Virus record (IMG/VR): IMGVR_UViG_3300032180_000020
Span: 1-41,617 of that record
Direction: 5' to 3' (one strand)
Length of the DNA stretch: 41,617 nucleotides
Origin: a virus
Shown: positions 9,184 through 17,380 of the stretch, in pieces
Numbering within the stretch: the first letter of the stretch is position 1
How the letters are laid out: every line of letters begins with the position of its first letter
Notes under the pieces: model-generated
What the model saw: the letters and a program-made list of their open reading frames with translations, nothing else
What the model was told of the DNA's origin: nothing
The model's database searches: none
Program-made: the position numbers and the translations under genes

Positions 9184-9596
9184 GAGTTCGCCCCCCGCGC
9201 CTTGGAAATTTCGTCAGAGAGAAGCGCGGGGATCCAACCGGCTGGCTGCTGCGCCGACCAGCCCGCAGCCAAGCGGCGAGCGTATTTCACGCTCATCACG
9301 CACCCCGCCGGCACGCCCAACTTCCAGTCCGCATAGGCGGCGTCGTACTCGGGCGCCCCCGCAAGTGGATAGAAGGTCTGTTTCGGCGGTGGCGGCTCCA
9401 TACCCTCGTAGCTGCCGACCCACGGTTGGACCGACCCACGGGCTCGGCCAGTGCGGAACGGCGCGTCGTGCTCGAAGCGCAGACCGACGTTGGTCATCAG
9501 TTTGCGCACCCGACCCTCAGCCATACCGCGCGCGTCGCCGACGATTCTCCCCGCCATTCCGGCGAGCTCGGACGGCTGGATCGTGATCGTGCCCAT
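9180..9596 (-). CDS. HK97 gp10-like tail completion protein
   Basis: A 138-residue protein, MGTITIQPSELAGMAGRI. The helical first part followed by FEHDAPFRTGRARGSVQP matches the HK97-gp10-like family, in which the conserved 'P..TG.L..S' turn is typical. The Tyr/Pro-rich loop and C-terminal helix also fit. Members sit between head closure and tail terminator genes, as here, and act at the neck/tail junction. It overlaps both neighbours by a few bases. Confidence 0.78.
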   Translation of the reverse strand: MGTITIQPSELAGMAGRIVGDARGMAEGRVRKLMTNVGLRFEHDAPFRTGRARGSVQPWVGSYEGMEPPPPKQTFYPLAGAPEYDAAYADWKLGVPAGCVMSVKYARRLAAGWSAQQPAGWIPALLSDEISKARGANS

Positions 9597-9964
9597 CAGG
9601 CCAGCACCGTCGCCTTGAATTCGTACGTGATCCCAGCACCTTCGGGCTTGAGGTCGAGGATCACGTACTGCTGACCGCCGAGCACCAAGAGGTCATCCTT
9701 CGTCGGGGCGATGCCCGCAGGGAGCTGGTCCGCCGGGATGACGATCTCCTTCTTGTCGGTCTGCACCAAGTTGCCGGCCGCGTCCGTCAGCACCTGGTTC
9801 TGCAAGCGACCGTAGCCGAGCGGGTAGTCGGTCGTCGTGCTCGCGTTGCGGCGGGTGGCGTCGTTGTAGCCTGCGGCCGTGACCTTGCGCAGCACGAGCG
9901 GCGCGCCGAAGTGCTCGGCCATCCTGCCGGCGGTGTCCACGGCGCGCAGGGCGAAGCTGCTCAC
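9596..9964 (-). CDS. Probable head closure (stopper) protein
   Basis: A 122-residue protein with a GTG start at 9964 (MSSFALRAVDTAGRM). The middle and C-terminus (EIVIPADQL, DDLLVLGGQQYVILDLKPEGAG) have the beta-barrel pattern of head-tail joining proteins of the SPP1 gp16/HK97 gp7 type. It follows the adaptor gene and precedes the gp10-like gene, the canonical order adaptor, stopper, neck, terminator. The role is inferred from order and pattern. Confidence 0.75.
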   Translation of the reverse strand: MSSFALRAVDTAGRMAEHFGAPLVLRKVTAAGYNDATRRNASTTTDYPLGYGRLQNQVLTDAAGNLVQTDKKEIVIPADQLPAGIAPTKDDLLVLGGQQYVILDLKPEGAGITYEFKATVLA

Positions 9965-9965
9965 C

Positions 9966-10862
9966 TCAAAGTCTCCCGCCCATCGGACGCCGGCGCCAAG
10001 CGTCGAGCGCCAGCTTGATCTCTGGGAACTGATCGAGGAACTTGGCCATCGCCGGCGAGAGGTAAGCCCGCGAGACGTTGCCGTCCGACTCGCGCGACAG
10101 GAGCCCAGCGCTCCCGCGGCGGGAGTAGAAGATGCCGACGAGCGAGGTCACCGCCAGGCGGATCTCCGGCGGCTCGGAGCCGGCGGCGTAGCCGGTCGGG
10201 TAGCTGAAGACCAGGTTCTTGACACCACGCGGCCAGCCGCCCCCGGTAAACGGCTGGTCCCCGCGCAGGTTGCCGTAGACGTTCGCCGAGAGAACCGGCG
10301 GCGAGCTCGCCAGCAGGAGCTTCCGGCCCCAGACCTCGTAGTCGCCAGCGATCGCCGGGACGCCGTAGGAGGAGGGCGGCACGAAGAGGACCGCCGCCTG
10401 CTGCATGCTCTGGCGCCAGGCGGCGACCAGCGGCGGGAAAGCTGCCGTGGTCTGACCAGGGTTCACGATCCCCGGCGCGGCGAGCAGAACCGGGTTCGCT
10501 CCTGCGACGTAGCCGGCGGCTGTCCTGACGATCTCCGATGCGGTGGAAGAGCCGGTGAGCAACAGCGGCGCGTTGGGCTGCAAGCCCGTCGGCGCCGAGG
10601 CGAGCGTGATCGAGGTCGAGCCGACGCCGGCGCCGGCCGTGACCGCGATCGGTGCCCCGAGTGGCGACGGCGCCTCGCGCAAGAACACCTCCTGCCGGCC
10701 AGACCCCGAGATCGCCTCGACCTGCGGCGCCACCGGCCCGAAGTAGCGGTCGGTGTTCGCCTCGACCAGCGAGACGACCTGCGCTTCGAGCGTGGCGAGC
10801 AGCGCCGCGTCCTGGGTGGACGGGATGCCGAGCCACGCTTGCAGGGTCGGGACGTCGATCAC
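9966..10862 (-). CDS. Head-tail connector (gp6-like adaptor)
   Basis: A 298-residue protein starting at a GTG (10862) overlapping the previous stop as GTGA: MIDVPTLQAWLGIPSTQ. The N-terminal helices (DAALLATLEAQVVSLVEANTDRYFG style) match the phage gp6-like adaptor that docks under the portal and typically has about 100 residues. Here it is nearly three times that length, with an inserted beta-rich region (residues about 60-150) ahead of the C-terminal helical part (GNVSRAYLSPAMAKFLDQFP). The extra domain may decorate the neck. Confidence 0.78.
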   Translation of the reverse strand: MIDVPTLQAWLGIPSTQDAALLATLEAQVVSLVEANTDRYFGPVAPQVEAISGSGRQEVFLREAPSPLGAPIAVTAGAGVGSTSITLASAPTGLQPNAPLLLTGSSTASEIVRTAAGYVAGANPVLLAAPGIVNPGQTTAAFPPLVAAWRQSMQQAAVLFVPPSSYGVPAIAGDYEVWGRKLLLASSPPVLSANVYGNLRGDQPFTGGGWPRGVKNLVFSYPTGYAAGSEPPEIRLAVTSLVGIFYSRRGSAGLLSRESDGNVSRAYLSPAMAKFLDQFPEIKLALDAWRRRPMGGRL

Positions 10863-11101
10863 GCATGGCGCTTTCTGCCGGCGGCCGGAGGTGGCACGAC
10901 GGGAGGCTCAGCGGCAGCCGGCCCAGGCTCTGCGGGTGCGGCCGGCGGCTGCTCGGCAAGCGCTTCAGCGGCGGCCGCGGCCCCCGCGCTCACCTGCACC
11001 GGCTGGAGCCCGTCCAGGATCTGAAGCGCGCGCACGGCGGGGTGCGTCGCGAGAGCTTCGCGGATCACCCAGGCTGGGCCGTCGTGGAGGATGAACGGCA
11101 T
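10859..11101 (-). CDS. Hypothetical protein, Ala/Pro-rich tail
   Basis: An 80-residue protein. The ATG at 11101 (MPFILHDGPAWVIREALATH) is chosen because the longer frame up to 11236 overlaps another gene and reads as low-quality Arg/Pro sequence. A compact N-terminal half is followed by a long Ala/Pro tail ending AAGRKRHA. It overlaps the adaptor start as GTGA, suggesting coupled translation with the connector. No family was recognised. Confidence 0.7.
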   Translation of the reverse strand: MPFILHDGPAWVIREALATHPAVRALQILDGLQPVQVSAGAAAAAEALAEQPPAAPAEPGPAAAEPPVVPPPAAGRKRHA

Positions 11102-11109
11102 CGCTGGCT

Positions 11110-11382
11110 TCAGTCCTCGGTCAGGAGCAGGTGACCGTTGGCGTCGAGCGGGATCTTCATGCCGTCCGGCAGCGAGCCGTGGCTCGCGTACTCCCAACCG
11201 TTCGAGCCGGCGCGGCTGGTCATGTAGTCGCCCCAACCGCCCGATGCCTCAATGCGGTAGGTGATCGTTCCATCCGCTGCGATCTCGAAGCGCTGGACCG
11301 GCAGCGGGTTGCCGTTGCCGTCGAGGCCGGAGTTCTCGACGACCATGATTCCATCGGGCTGGACGGTTACGGTTGCGGCCAT
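11110..11382 (-). CDS. Hypothetical small beta-rich protein
   Basis: A 90-residue protein, MAATVTVQPDGIMVVENSG, with AGGAGAAG before the ATG. The repeated short beta-type segments (GMKIPLDANGHLLLTED at the end) and absence of Cys suggest a small structural protein. It lies between the collagen-like fibre gene and the connector cluster. No domain was identified. Confidence 0.75.
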   Translation of the reverse strand: MAATVTVQPDGIMVVENSGLDGNGNPLPVQRFEIAADGTITYRIEASGGWGDYMTSRAGSNGWEYASHGSLPDGMKIPLDANGHLLLTED

Positions 11383-11397
11383 GAGTTTCTTCTCCTT

Positions 11398-11437
11398 TTC
11401 ATTGCCAGGCTGGGATGTTCATTGCCAGGCTGGGATG
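11398..11437. repeat. Perfect 20-bp tandem duplication at a gene end
   Basis: The 20-base unit beginning ttcattgccagg occurs at 11398-11417 and again, without change, at 11418-11437. On the coding strand the first copy encodes the end of the collagen-like protein (FIPAWQ and stop); the second copy follows the stop codon and leads into the ribosome site of the next gene. This is a duplicated gene terminus. Confidence 0.95.
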
Positions 11438-12582
11438 AATGCGGTGGTGCCGTCCGCAAGTACGACAGAGATCCAGGTTTTCGGCGCCGTGAGCGTTGAG
11501 GCTGGCGAATTGGCGCCGAGGAGCGCCGAGCCAGCGCCGGTCGTGTTGCCAACCTGAAACCGCGGTCCCCCAGCGGTGATGCGCAGGACTTCAGTGCCAG
11601 CGGCAATAAGAGCCGGTGCGCCGGCCGCAGCGCGACCGAGGCCGGACGTTTCGTCGCCCAGGAAAGCGTAGATGGGGACCGTCGCCGAGGACACCTTGTC
11701 CTGGATCGAAGGGCCGCCAGTGCCAACGTCATCAGATTCCAAGGCGCCGGCGTTGCTCGCGTTGTGACTCGCGATGTGCCAGCCGACTACCCCGTCATCG
11801 AACTGGACGATCTTGTTGCCGCCGCCTTGGCCTTTGGCAGCGATCCGGAAGCCAACGTTAGGGCTCGAGCCGCCAGGCTTGACGGTCAACTGATCGCCGG
11901 ACCCGCCCAGGGTGTTCACGAAGTCCCAGTAGTCAGTCGCCGAGGCCAGCGATTCAAAGCGGGCCACGCGCAGGCTGTTAGCCTGGATATCAACGGTATG
12001 AGCTAGTTCCTGCCAGAGGCCGTCTCCGGGCGTCACGAGCTGCAGTGCAGCTGCACCGAGGGAACCCGCGGCGAGCGGGTTACCAAGCCCAGACGGCCCC
12101 TGCGGTCCAGTCGGTCCGGTGGGACCCTGCGGACCTGTCGCGCCCGCAGCGCCGGTCGCTCCTGTCGCACCCGTTGCCCCTGTCGGCCCCGTCAGGTTCT
12201 CGATCGGCGAGCCCCACGCCCCGGCCGCCTTCTGGTACACATCGCCGGTCGCCGTCCGCAAGTAGAAGTCGCCGTTGACGCCGGTGCCGCTCCCAGGGAC
12301 ACCCGAGCCCGAGTACCAGGTCGAACCGTTGGTGCCGGCGGCACCCGTGGCTCCTGTCGCCCCTGTGGCGCCGGTGGGTCCGGTCGGGCCGGCGGGGCCG
12401 GTAGCCCCTGTCGGACCCGTTGGGCCGGTTGGCCCGGCAGGCCCTTGTAGCGCCGCCTCGGCGATCGTGCTCCAGCCGATGTCTCCGCCACCGACCGGCT
12501 GGACGTAGAGCTTCGACGTGGAAGCCGGCGTCGGGTAGTGGCCGCCGGGGGCTGCGCCGATGCCGAGGTAGGGGCCGGGCAT
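11419..12582 (-). CDS. Collagen-like virion fibre protein
   Basis: A 387-residue protein. Two Gly-X-Y blocks, residues about 47-85 (13 triplets) and 132-164 (11 triplets), are rich in GPT, GAT and GPQ and would form trimeric collagen-like rods. Between them is a linker ([32 protein letters not shown]) that is common in phage and bacterial collagen-like proteins. The C-terminal 220 residues are beta-rich and end [19 protein letters not shown], probably a distal knob. Such proteins are usually fibres or capsid/tail decorations. Its place among capsid-accessory and connector genes, far from a tail-tip region, suggests attachment to the head or neck. The ATG overlaps the upstream stop (TAATG). 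Confidence 0.85.
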   Translation of the reverse strand: MPGPYLGIGAAPGGHYPTPASTSKLYVQPVGGGDIGWSTIAEAALQGPAGPTGPTGPTGATGPAGPTGPTGATGATGATGAAGTNGSTWYSGSGVPGSGTGVNGDFYLRTATGDVYQKAAGAWGSPIENLTGPTGATGATGATGAAGATGPQGPTGPTGPQGPSGLGNPLAAGSLGAAALQLVTPGDGLWQELAHTVDIQANSLRVARFESLASATDYWDFVNTLGGSGDQLTVKPGGSSPNVGFRIAAKGQGGGNKIVQFDDGVVGWHIASHNASNAGALESDDVGTGGPSIQDKVSSATVPIYAFLGDETSGLGRAAAGAPALIAAGTEVLRITAGGPRFQVGNTTGAGSALLGANSPASTLTAPKTWISVVLADGTTAFIPAWQ

Positions 12583-12704
12583 TAGGTCACCGCTGCGAGT
12601 TGACCGCCGTCGCTGGCCTGGAGGAGGCCGCCGTCAGAGGCCGCAAGGTTGTTGTTCGCCGACGCGGCGAGTTCGCGCCACAGGTGCAGGAAATACGCGC
12701 GCAT
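12582..12704 (-). CDS. Small protein, 40 residues
   Basis: An ATG at 12704 reads [20 protein letters not shown] and continues to a TAA that overlaps the next ATG (TAATG). Third codon positions are GC-rich as in neighbouring genes. It resembles short phage virion proteins found between capsid and fibre genes, but no family is assigned. Confidence 0.55.
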   Translation of the reverse strand: MRAYFLHLWRELAASANNNLAASDGGLLQASDGGQLAAVT

Positions 12705-12708
12705 GGCC

Positions 12709-13110
12709 TCACGCCTTGAGCGAGTAGCCGATCACCCGCTGCGCGGTCTCGTTGACGGAGGACTTGAGGACGAGGAAGCGGAACCCAGCGAGCGCGGCCA
12801 TGATCTTGCTGTCGATGCCGACGCAGGTCCCCGCCGCAAAGACTATCGGCCCCACTGCGGCACCGGTGGCGTCGAAGACTTCCTGAAAGGTGCCAGGACC
12901 CGCGCCGAGCGCTGCGGTCGCATCAGCTAGCGCCTTCGAGTCATCGGCCGAGGCCCCAGGAGCTCCAAAGGCGTAGACGGTGAAGCTCGTCCCATCCATC
13001 GCCGCCGGCATCCGCAGCCCCAGGAAGTGGTAGCCGTTGGTGTCGATGATCGTCGAGTATGGCTGACCGGCCGCAATTACGACCTGGCCGGCGGTCCACG
13101 GGCCGCTCAC
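12709..13110 (-). CDS. Hypothetical structural protein
   Basis: A 133-residue protein from a GTG at 13110, MSGPWTAGQVVIAAGQPYS. Beta-type segments (YHFLGLRMPAAMDGTSFTVYAFG) and a C-terminal helix/strand (RFLVLKSSVNETAQRVIGYS) are visible. It is one of a row of small genes after the capsid gene and is probably a virion accessory protein. No named family was recognised. Confidence 0.75.
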   Translation of the reverse strand: MSGPWTAGQVVIAAGQPYSTIIDTNGYHFLGLRMPAAMDGTSFTVYAFGAPGASADDSKALADATAALGAGPGTFQEVFDATGAAVGPIVFAAGTCVGIDSKIMAALAGFRFLVLKSSVNETAQRVIGYSLKA

Positions 13111-13113
13111 GAT

Positions 13114-13479
13114 CTACCCCGCCCTCTTGACGACTCTGCGAAGGCGCGTCGGCTCTGGCGGCTCCAGCGGCTGGACCTCACCTTCTGCGCCAGCGGCGAC
13201 CTCTGGCTCGTTGCCAGCCGTTTCGGCAGAAGCGCCGTTCGTCTCAGCGCTGCTACCGTTCGTCTCGCCAGTGCCGTCCGGTTCTATCGGAGCGGCTGCC
13301 CCTGTCGCGAAAAGCGAGGGCCAGATGTACTGTGGCAGGTCGAGCTCGGCCCCCTCCACTAGCTTCTGCTCCTGGTGACCGGTGAGCGAGACGCGACAGG
13401 CGCGCAGGATGCGGACGCGCCGGCTCCCGCCGAGCGGCTGGGGCTTCGGCACCGAACCGATAGTCACGATCTCAGCCAA
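13114..13479 (-). CDS. Hypothetical protein with acidic low-complexity linker
   Basis: A 121-residue protein with a TTG start at 13479 (MAEIVTIGSVPKPQPLGG). The first 60 residues appear folded (RRVRILRACRVSLTG, LPQYIWPSLFATG). The rest is a Glu/Thr/Ala/Asn-rich linker with a basic end (TRLRRVVKRAG). This resembles small phage head proteins with an 'L.G..Y.lP...A..L' motif next to connector genes. Function unknown. Confidence 0.72.
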   Translation of the reverse strand: MAEIVTIGSVPKPQPLGGSRRVRILRACRVSLTGHQEQKLVEGAELDLPQYIWPSLFATGAAAPIEPDGTGETNGSSAETNGASAETAGNEPEVAAGAEGEVQPLEPPEPTRLRRVVKRAG

Positions 13480-13495
13480 GCGTCAACGCCCTTCC

Positions 13496-13927
13496 TTACG
13501 CACCGGGGGTCGGGGCGAACTTGGGGTGGGAGAGAACCCAGACCGCACTGACGAGGACGGACGGGCCACCAGCGGCAGTCAAAACCAGGCGCACGAAGCG
13601 CTTGTAGCCGCGATAGCCGATGCGCTGCGTAGTGCCGTGCACATCGGAGTTGACGACTGCGGGCGGCGCGACCGCATTGAGGTAATCGGCAGCCGCCACA
13701 TCCGCCGCATCAGCCTGCGCCACAGGGTCGTTCGCCTCCTGGAGCTTTGGGGTCAGGGTGTGGGTGGCGTCGAGGGTGGTCACGGCGCCGTAATTGATGA
13801 TGGCCGTCGCCCCTTCGAAACCTCCTGCCTGCGCGGTGTCCAGCCACGGCCCGGTGACTGTGCCGGTGACTGCCTGCGGCGCGAGTGCAGGCTTGTCCAG
13901 AATGTTGCTGTGAAGGTCCCTCTGCAT
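13496..13927 (-). CDS. Capsid-associated structural protein
   Basis: A 143-residue protein, MQRDLHSNILDKPALAPQ, with GAGGGAGAA upstream of the ATG. The pattern (short N-terminal helix, a variable stretch around AGGFEGATAIINYG, then a 'TPKLQE' strand, and YRGYKRFVRLVLTAAGG near the end) recurs in small proteins encoded beside HK97-type capsids. They are presumed virion components. The family resemblance is recalled, not computed. Confidence 0.75.
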   Translation of the reverse strand: MQRDLHSNILDKPALAPQAVTGTVTGPWLDTAQAGGFEGATAIINYGAVTTLDATHTLTPKLQEANDPVAQADAADVAAADYLNAVAPPAVVNSDVHGTTQRIGYRGYKRFVRLVLTAAGGPSVLVSAVWVLSHPKFAPTPGA

Positions 13928-13953
13928 GACGTTCTCCCTCGCTCCGCGCCGCC

Positions 13954-14427
13954 TTACGGCAGCGAGTAGTGGATCGTGACCCGGGCGTGTCCGGCCGTGG
14001 CCGCAGTGCCGGTCTGGCCGTAGGTGATCTGGTAGGCGATGGCCGCTGCGAGCGCCGGGGCGACGATGCCGGCGGTCTGCCGCGTGGCGGACGCCGGGTT
14101 GATGACGCCCGAGGCGACAAGCGACCCAGGGCTGCCCGCGGTGCCGACCTGGAGCGTGTTCGTGGTGCCGGCGTTGAAGGCGATGTCGACCGTGGCCGAG
14201 ACGGTGTCGATGATGGCCCCGGCCGGAATGGTCCCGAGCGGCACGACTCCCCCGGCCGCGGCGAAGGCGATGTCCGCCGTGACGCAGAGCTGCTCGCGCA
14301 CGAAGACGCTCACGCCGTCCGCCCCGACACGCTCGTTGGTTGCCCCGGCTTCGCGGTAGAAGCCGCCCGGTCCTGGACCTACGCCCTGTCGGAAGCCGAC
14401 GCCGCCCTGCTGTAGCTTGCTGCCCAT
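13954..14427 (-). CDS. Probable capsid decoration protein
   Basis: A 157-residue protein, MGSKLQQGGVGFRQGVGPGP, with GAGGGG before the ATG. After a Gly-rich N-terminus, residues about 45-157 are almost entirely beta-like with small residues (GTIPAGAIIDTVSATVDIAF, GHARVTIHYSLP). It is immediately downstream of the major capsid gene, the normal site of a decoration or head-stabilising protein. That role is inferred from position and composition. Confidence 0.7.
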   Translation of the reverse strand: MGSKLQQGGVGFRQGVGPGPGGFYREAGATNERVGADGVSVFVREQLCVTADIAFAAAGGVVPLGTIPAGAIIDTVSATVDIAFNAGTTNTLQVGTAGSPGSLVASGVINPASATRQTAGIVAPALAAAIAYQITYGQTGTAATAGHARVTIHYSLP

Positions 14428-14476
14428 GATCCCCTCGCTTTCCGGTTCTCTTCCTGCCTCAGTTGAGGGGAGCGAC

Positions 14477-15805
14477 CTAGCTGACGCCGACGCGGAGGAT
14501 CCGCATCGCCTCGCCGAGCACCACCTGAGCGCCGATGCGCTTGCTCATCTTGAACACCACGTTGGGGTGCTGGGTCACCATGTCGCGGATGATCCGGATA
14601 CCGCGGCGATCGACGATGCGGTACGCCCGCTGCCAGTCCGCGAAGGCGACGACGGCGGCTCCGGTGGCGAAGGTGCCGGCGCCGAAACCGGTGGGGCCCG
14701 GCATCGCGAATGACTCGAACCACCTGTAGCCTGCCAAGAGTGAGGGGGCGCCCTCGCGGGTGCTCGGCTGCCACAGGTAGTTGCCGATCGCGTCCTTGAG
14801 TTGCATCAGGTAGCCGGCCGTCAGCCGCGAGAAGGTGGCGACGGCGTTGGCTGCGTACGGCGTCGGCAATGAGTAGAAGCAGGCGATCAGCGAGTCCATG
14901 CTGATGTCGGTGGCCAGCCCCGACGGCACGGTCGGGACCTCGCCGCCGTTCTGGTCGGACGCGGTGAGGAAGCCCTGCGGCTCGTTGGGCGCACCGCCCT
15001 GGCCACCGAAGACGAACCGCTGACCTTCCCAGACCGCAAAGTCGAGCTCGGCGTCGGCCCCGATCTCAGCTTCCAGATCGTAGAGAGAATCTTCCAGCAT
15101 GGTCAGCGTCACGCCCGGCTCGGCGGTGCTCTCGTAGATCGGGATCTCGAGCGCCTGGTACGTGTTCCGCGGCGTGTTCTCGGCGTTGCGGATCACCGCC
15201 TCGCGCTGGGACACGTCGCTGATCGTGAACCGCTGGGTCGAGCGCCGGATGATCCGCAGGCTCCCGGTGCCGACGGTGCTTACCCTGGCGTACTGGCGGA
15301 TCGGTGTGACCTGGAGGAGGCGGTGCATGATGCCCGCTTCCATGGTCGGCGCAGTCAGGTAGCCACCGGAGGGATCGAGGTCCGAGGAGAGCGCCTTCTT
15401 CTGCATCCCATAGAGCAGGTCGCGCTCCTGGAGAGACAGCGCTTGCTCGCCCTTGCGGAGGAAGGCGTCGAACGCCTTGTGCTCGTCCTCGCTTTCGACG
15501 TAGCCCTTGGTAGTGCCCTTCAGGATCGGCTCGCCATCGGCGCCCAACCGCGGCGCGCGGGCGAGCTTCTGGATCGCCAGCGAGGCGTTCTCGTTGGCGG
15601 CGCGCAGCATCTTGATCGCCCCCTCCTGCTCAACGATCCTGGCGCCCAAGTCCTGGAACTTTTTCTGGTACTCGGCGTTGTCCCGCTTCACCGCCTCGTA
15701 CTCCGAATGCAGGGTATGGAACTCCCCGGTCAACTGGTTGACGCCGTCGACGGCCTTCAGGATGTCGGCGGGCGAGGCGGCCGTAGCCGTAGCAGGGGTG
15801 GGCAT
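14477..15805 (-). CDS. Major capsid protein, HK97 fold
   Basis: A 442-residue protein with GAGGAG before the ATG. Residues about 10-110 form a charged coiled coil (delta/scaffold domain) expected to be cleaved off by the protease encoded just upstream. The rest has HK97-type features: GGYLTAPTMEAGIMHRL at the start of the mature part, TLTMLEDSLYDLEAEI in the spine/E-loop region, EGQRFVFGGQGGAPNEPQG, and a C-terminal VAFADWQRAYRIVDRRGI strand followed by FKMSKRIGAQVV. The order protease, capsid, accessory, connectors is canonical. High expression is expected. Confidence 0.95.
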   Translation of the reverse strand: MPTPATATAASPADILKAVDGVNQLTGEFHTLHSEYEAVKRDNAEYQKKFQDLGARIVEQEGAIKMLRAANENASLAIQKLARAPRLGADGEPILKGTTKGYVESEDEHKAFDAFLRKGEQALSLQERDLLYGMQKKALSSDLDPSGGYLTAPTMEAGIMHRLLQVTPIRQYARVSTVGTGSLRIIRRSTQRFTISDVSQREAVIRNAENTPRNTYQALEIPIYESTAEPGVTLTMLEDSLYDLEAEIGADAELDFAVWEGQRFVFGGQGGAPNEPQGFLTASDQNGGEVPTVPSGLATDISMDSLIACFYSLPTPYAANAVATFSRLTAGYLMQLKDAIGNYLWQPSTREGAPSLLAGYRWFESFAMPGPTGFGAGTFATGAAVVAFADWQRAYRIVDRRGIRIIRDMVTQHPNVVFKMSKRIGAQVVLGEAMRILRVGVS

Positions 15806-15820
15806 TCGCGATCTCCTCGA

Positions 15821-17326
15821 TTAGAGCGACTGCGGCGGCTGCGCTGAGCGCCAACCGACCAAATTGTTCACGGCGACCATGAGTTGGGCGACCTCTTCAG
15901 GCGACGCCACTTCCTCGGTGCCGGCGACCTCGCCGGCATCTTCCTCGGTGCCAGCTCCCTCGCCAGACACCGGCACATCCGGCGGGTCCTCGGCCGGCAA
16001 CCCGGCCACGACCCGCAGCGAATCCGCGGCGTCCTCGAACATGTCGATGGCCTCAAGGATCGTCTCCTCGGCCAGTTCGGCAAATGCCTCCGGTGAGGTC
16101 AGCCACTGGATCGCCCGTGGCAGCTGCCACAGCAACTGCCCGATGTCGTCGAGCGACTTCACGCCGACGACGGCCGCCTGCTCGTCCACCGGGAAGGGAA
16201 CGAAGCTGTACTCCTTGAGCTTGAGCGCCTTGAGGAACTGCGCCGACTGCCCCTGGAATGCGCCCCGTTCGGTGCCGCCAGGCCGCGGCCGGAAGCCGAT
16301 CGAGCAGTGAGTGAGGAGCTTGTCCTTGATGTCACAGAGCGTGTCGCGGCTCTTCTGCGAGGAACCGAAGCGAGAGACGGTCAGGCAACCCCTTGAGTCT
16401 TCCTCCATGTGGCGAGGGACGCAGACGAGCGAGTTCCGGTCATGGTTGTACAGCCCCTTGATCAGGCCGAGGTCCTCGATGATCGATTGCGCGAAAGCTC
16501 CCTTTATGGTCACATCGCCGTCGAGGTCCCGATGGCCGAAGGTGTTGATGTAGTGCGTGACCTCGGCCTTGCCGCTGTCCTCTTCCTTGACCTCGAACTC
16601 GACCTGCTGACTCTTGGTCAGGTAGGGCAGGCCGGCGACGCCGAAGGAGGGCGGCAAGGAGAGGTCCGGCGCGCTCTTCAGGCGGAATACCGGCTGCCAG
16701 AGGCCCTTGCCGGCGTCGCCCTTGCCGATCGACGGCCAGCGCTTGTGGACCTTGGCGGCAATGGCGTCGGCCTGGGCCTGGGTCAGCGTCTTGCCGACCT
16801 GCTGCGCCGAGCGGGCGAGTGCGTTCCTGGCCCGGTTCAGGGTGTCCATTGGGTAAGACCGATCGGGGCCGGCGAAGTCGGAGTCGGGGAGCTTGTTGCG
16901 CCGCCTGGCGTTGAGCGCCGCCTTCAGCGTCTCGACCGGGTCGGCGCCGAACGCCTGGGTCTGCATCTTCGTCCCCTGGGCGAGTCTCGCCCGCTGCGCG
17001 TGCCAGACGGCGCGGTCGTTGTGGTGCTGGATCTGGGCCTGGACATCAACCGGGCCAGCCCCGGCCATCGCACCGGAGCGCAGGGCGTCGGCGGCTGCGG
17101 CGTGAGCGGTAGCGGCTGCCCTGTGGGCCTTGGCGGCGGCGCTCTTGTCCTTCAAGCTGCCAGAGGCGAGGGCGCGGTCAGAGGCTGCTGCGGCCTCTGC
17201 GGAGCGCTTTTTGGCGGTGGCGGGAGCGGCGGTCCACTTCCCGGCGAGCCGAGGATGGCCGGGCGGAACTCCCTTGAGGTCCAATCCTTCCGCGCCGGCG
17301 AAGGCGAGCATGGTCTGCTCGGGCAT
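15821..17326 (-). CDS. Prohead maturation protease with long N-terminal domain
   Basis: A protein of 501 residues from the ATG at 17326 (MPEQTMLAFAGAEG). The frame is open to 17548, but that part is the repeat array, whose copies change frame; no strong ribosome site is seen. The protease domain (about residues 245-390) carries HK97/U35 features: INTFGHRDLDGDVTIKGAF, the His in LYNHD (295) and the Ser in THCSIGF (342), then KEYSFVPFPVDEQAAV. Ahead of it, residues 145-202 (LPDSDFAGPDRSYPM, RARNALARSAQQ) match a short module often fused to phage proteases. The Ala/Lys-rich first 130 residues may act in scaffolding. An acidic C-terminal region follows. It would cleave the capsid delta domain. 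Confidence 0.88.
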   Translation of the reverse strand: MPEQTMLAFAGAEGLDLKGVPPGHPRLAGKWTAAPATAKKRSAEAAAASDRALASGSLKDKSAAAKAHRAAATAHAAAADALRSGAMAGAGPVDVQAQIQHHNDRAVWHAQRARLAQGTKMQTQAFGADPVETLKAALNARRRNKLPDSDFAGPDRSYPMDTLNRARNALARSAQQVGKTLTQAQADAIAAKVHKRWPSIGKGDAGKGLWQPVFRLKSAPDLSLPPSFGVAGLPYLTKSQQVEFEVKEEDSGKAEVTHYINTFGHRDLDGDVTIKGAFAQSIIEDLGLIKGLYNHDRNSLVCVPRHMEEDSRGCLTVSRFGSSQKSRDTLCDIKDKLLTHCSIGFRPRPGGTERGAFQGQSAQFLKALKLKEYSFVPFPVDEQAAVVGVKSLDDIGQLLWQLPRAIQWLTSPEAFAELAEETILEAIDMFEDAADSLRVVAGLPAEDPPDVPVSGEGAGTEEDAGEVAGTEEVASPEEVAQLMVAVNNLVGWRSAQPPQSL

Positions 17327-17351
17327 CCTGGCGGGTAGTGTCGCCCCGCCT

Positions 17352-17370
17352 GGTGTGTACCGGTGTGTAC
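17352..17370. repeat. Tandem 9-bp repeat GGTGTGTAC
   Basis: The sequence ggtgtgtac occurs at 17352-17360 and 17362-17370, ten bases apart (one helical turn). It lies between the iteron-like array and the protease start. It may be part of the same control or binding region. Confidence 0.75.
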
Positions 17371-17380
17371 CGCTATCTGT

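Noticed and set aside
8258-9586. Plus-strand open frame (442 codons) across tail genes
   Set aside because: Antisense to four tightly coupled minus-strand genes; the product is Arg/Pro-rich low-complexity sequence.
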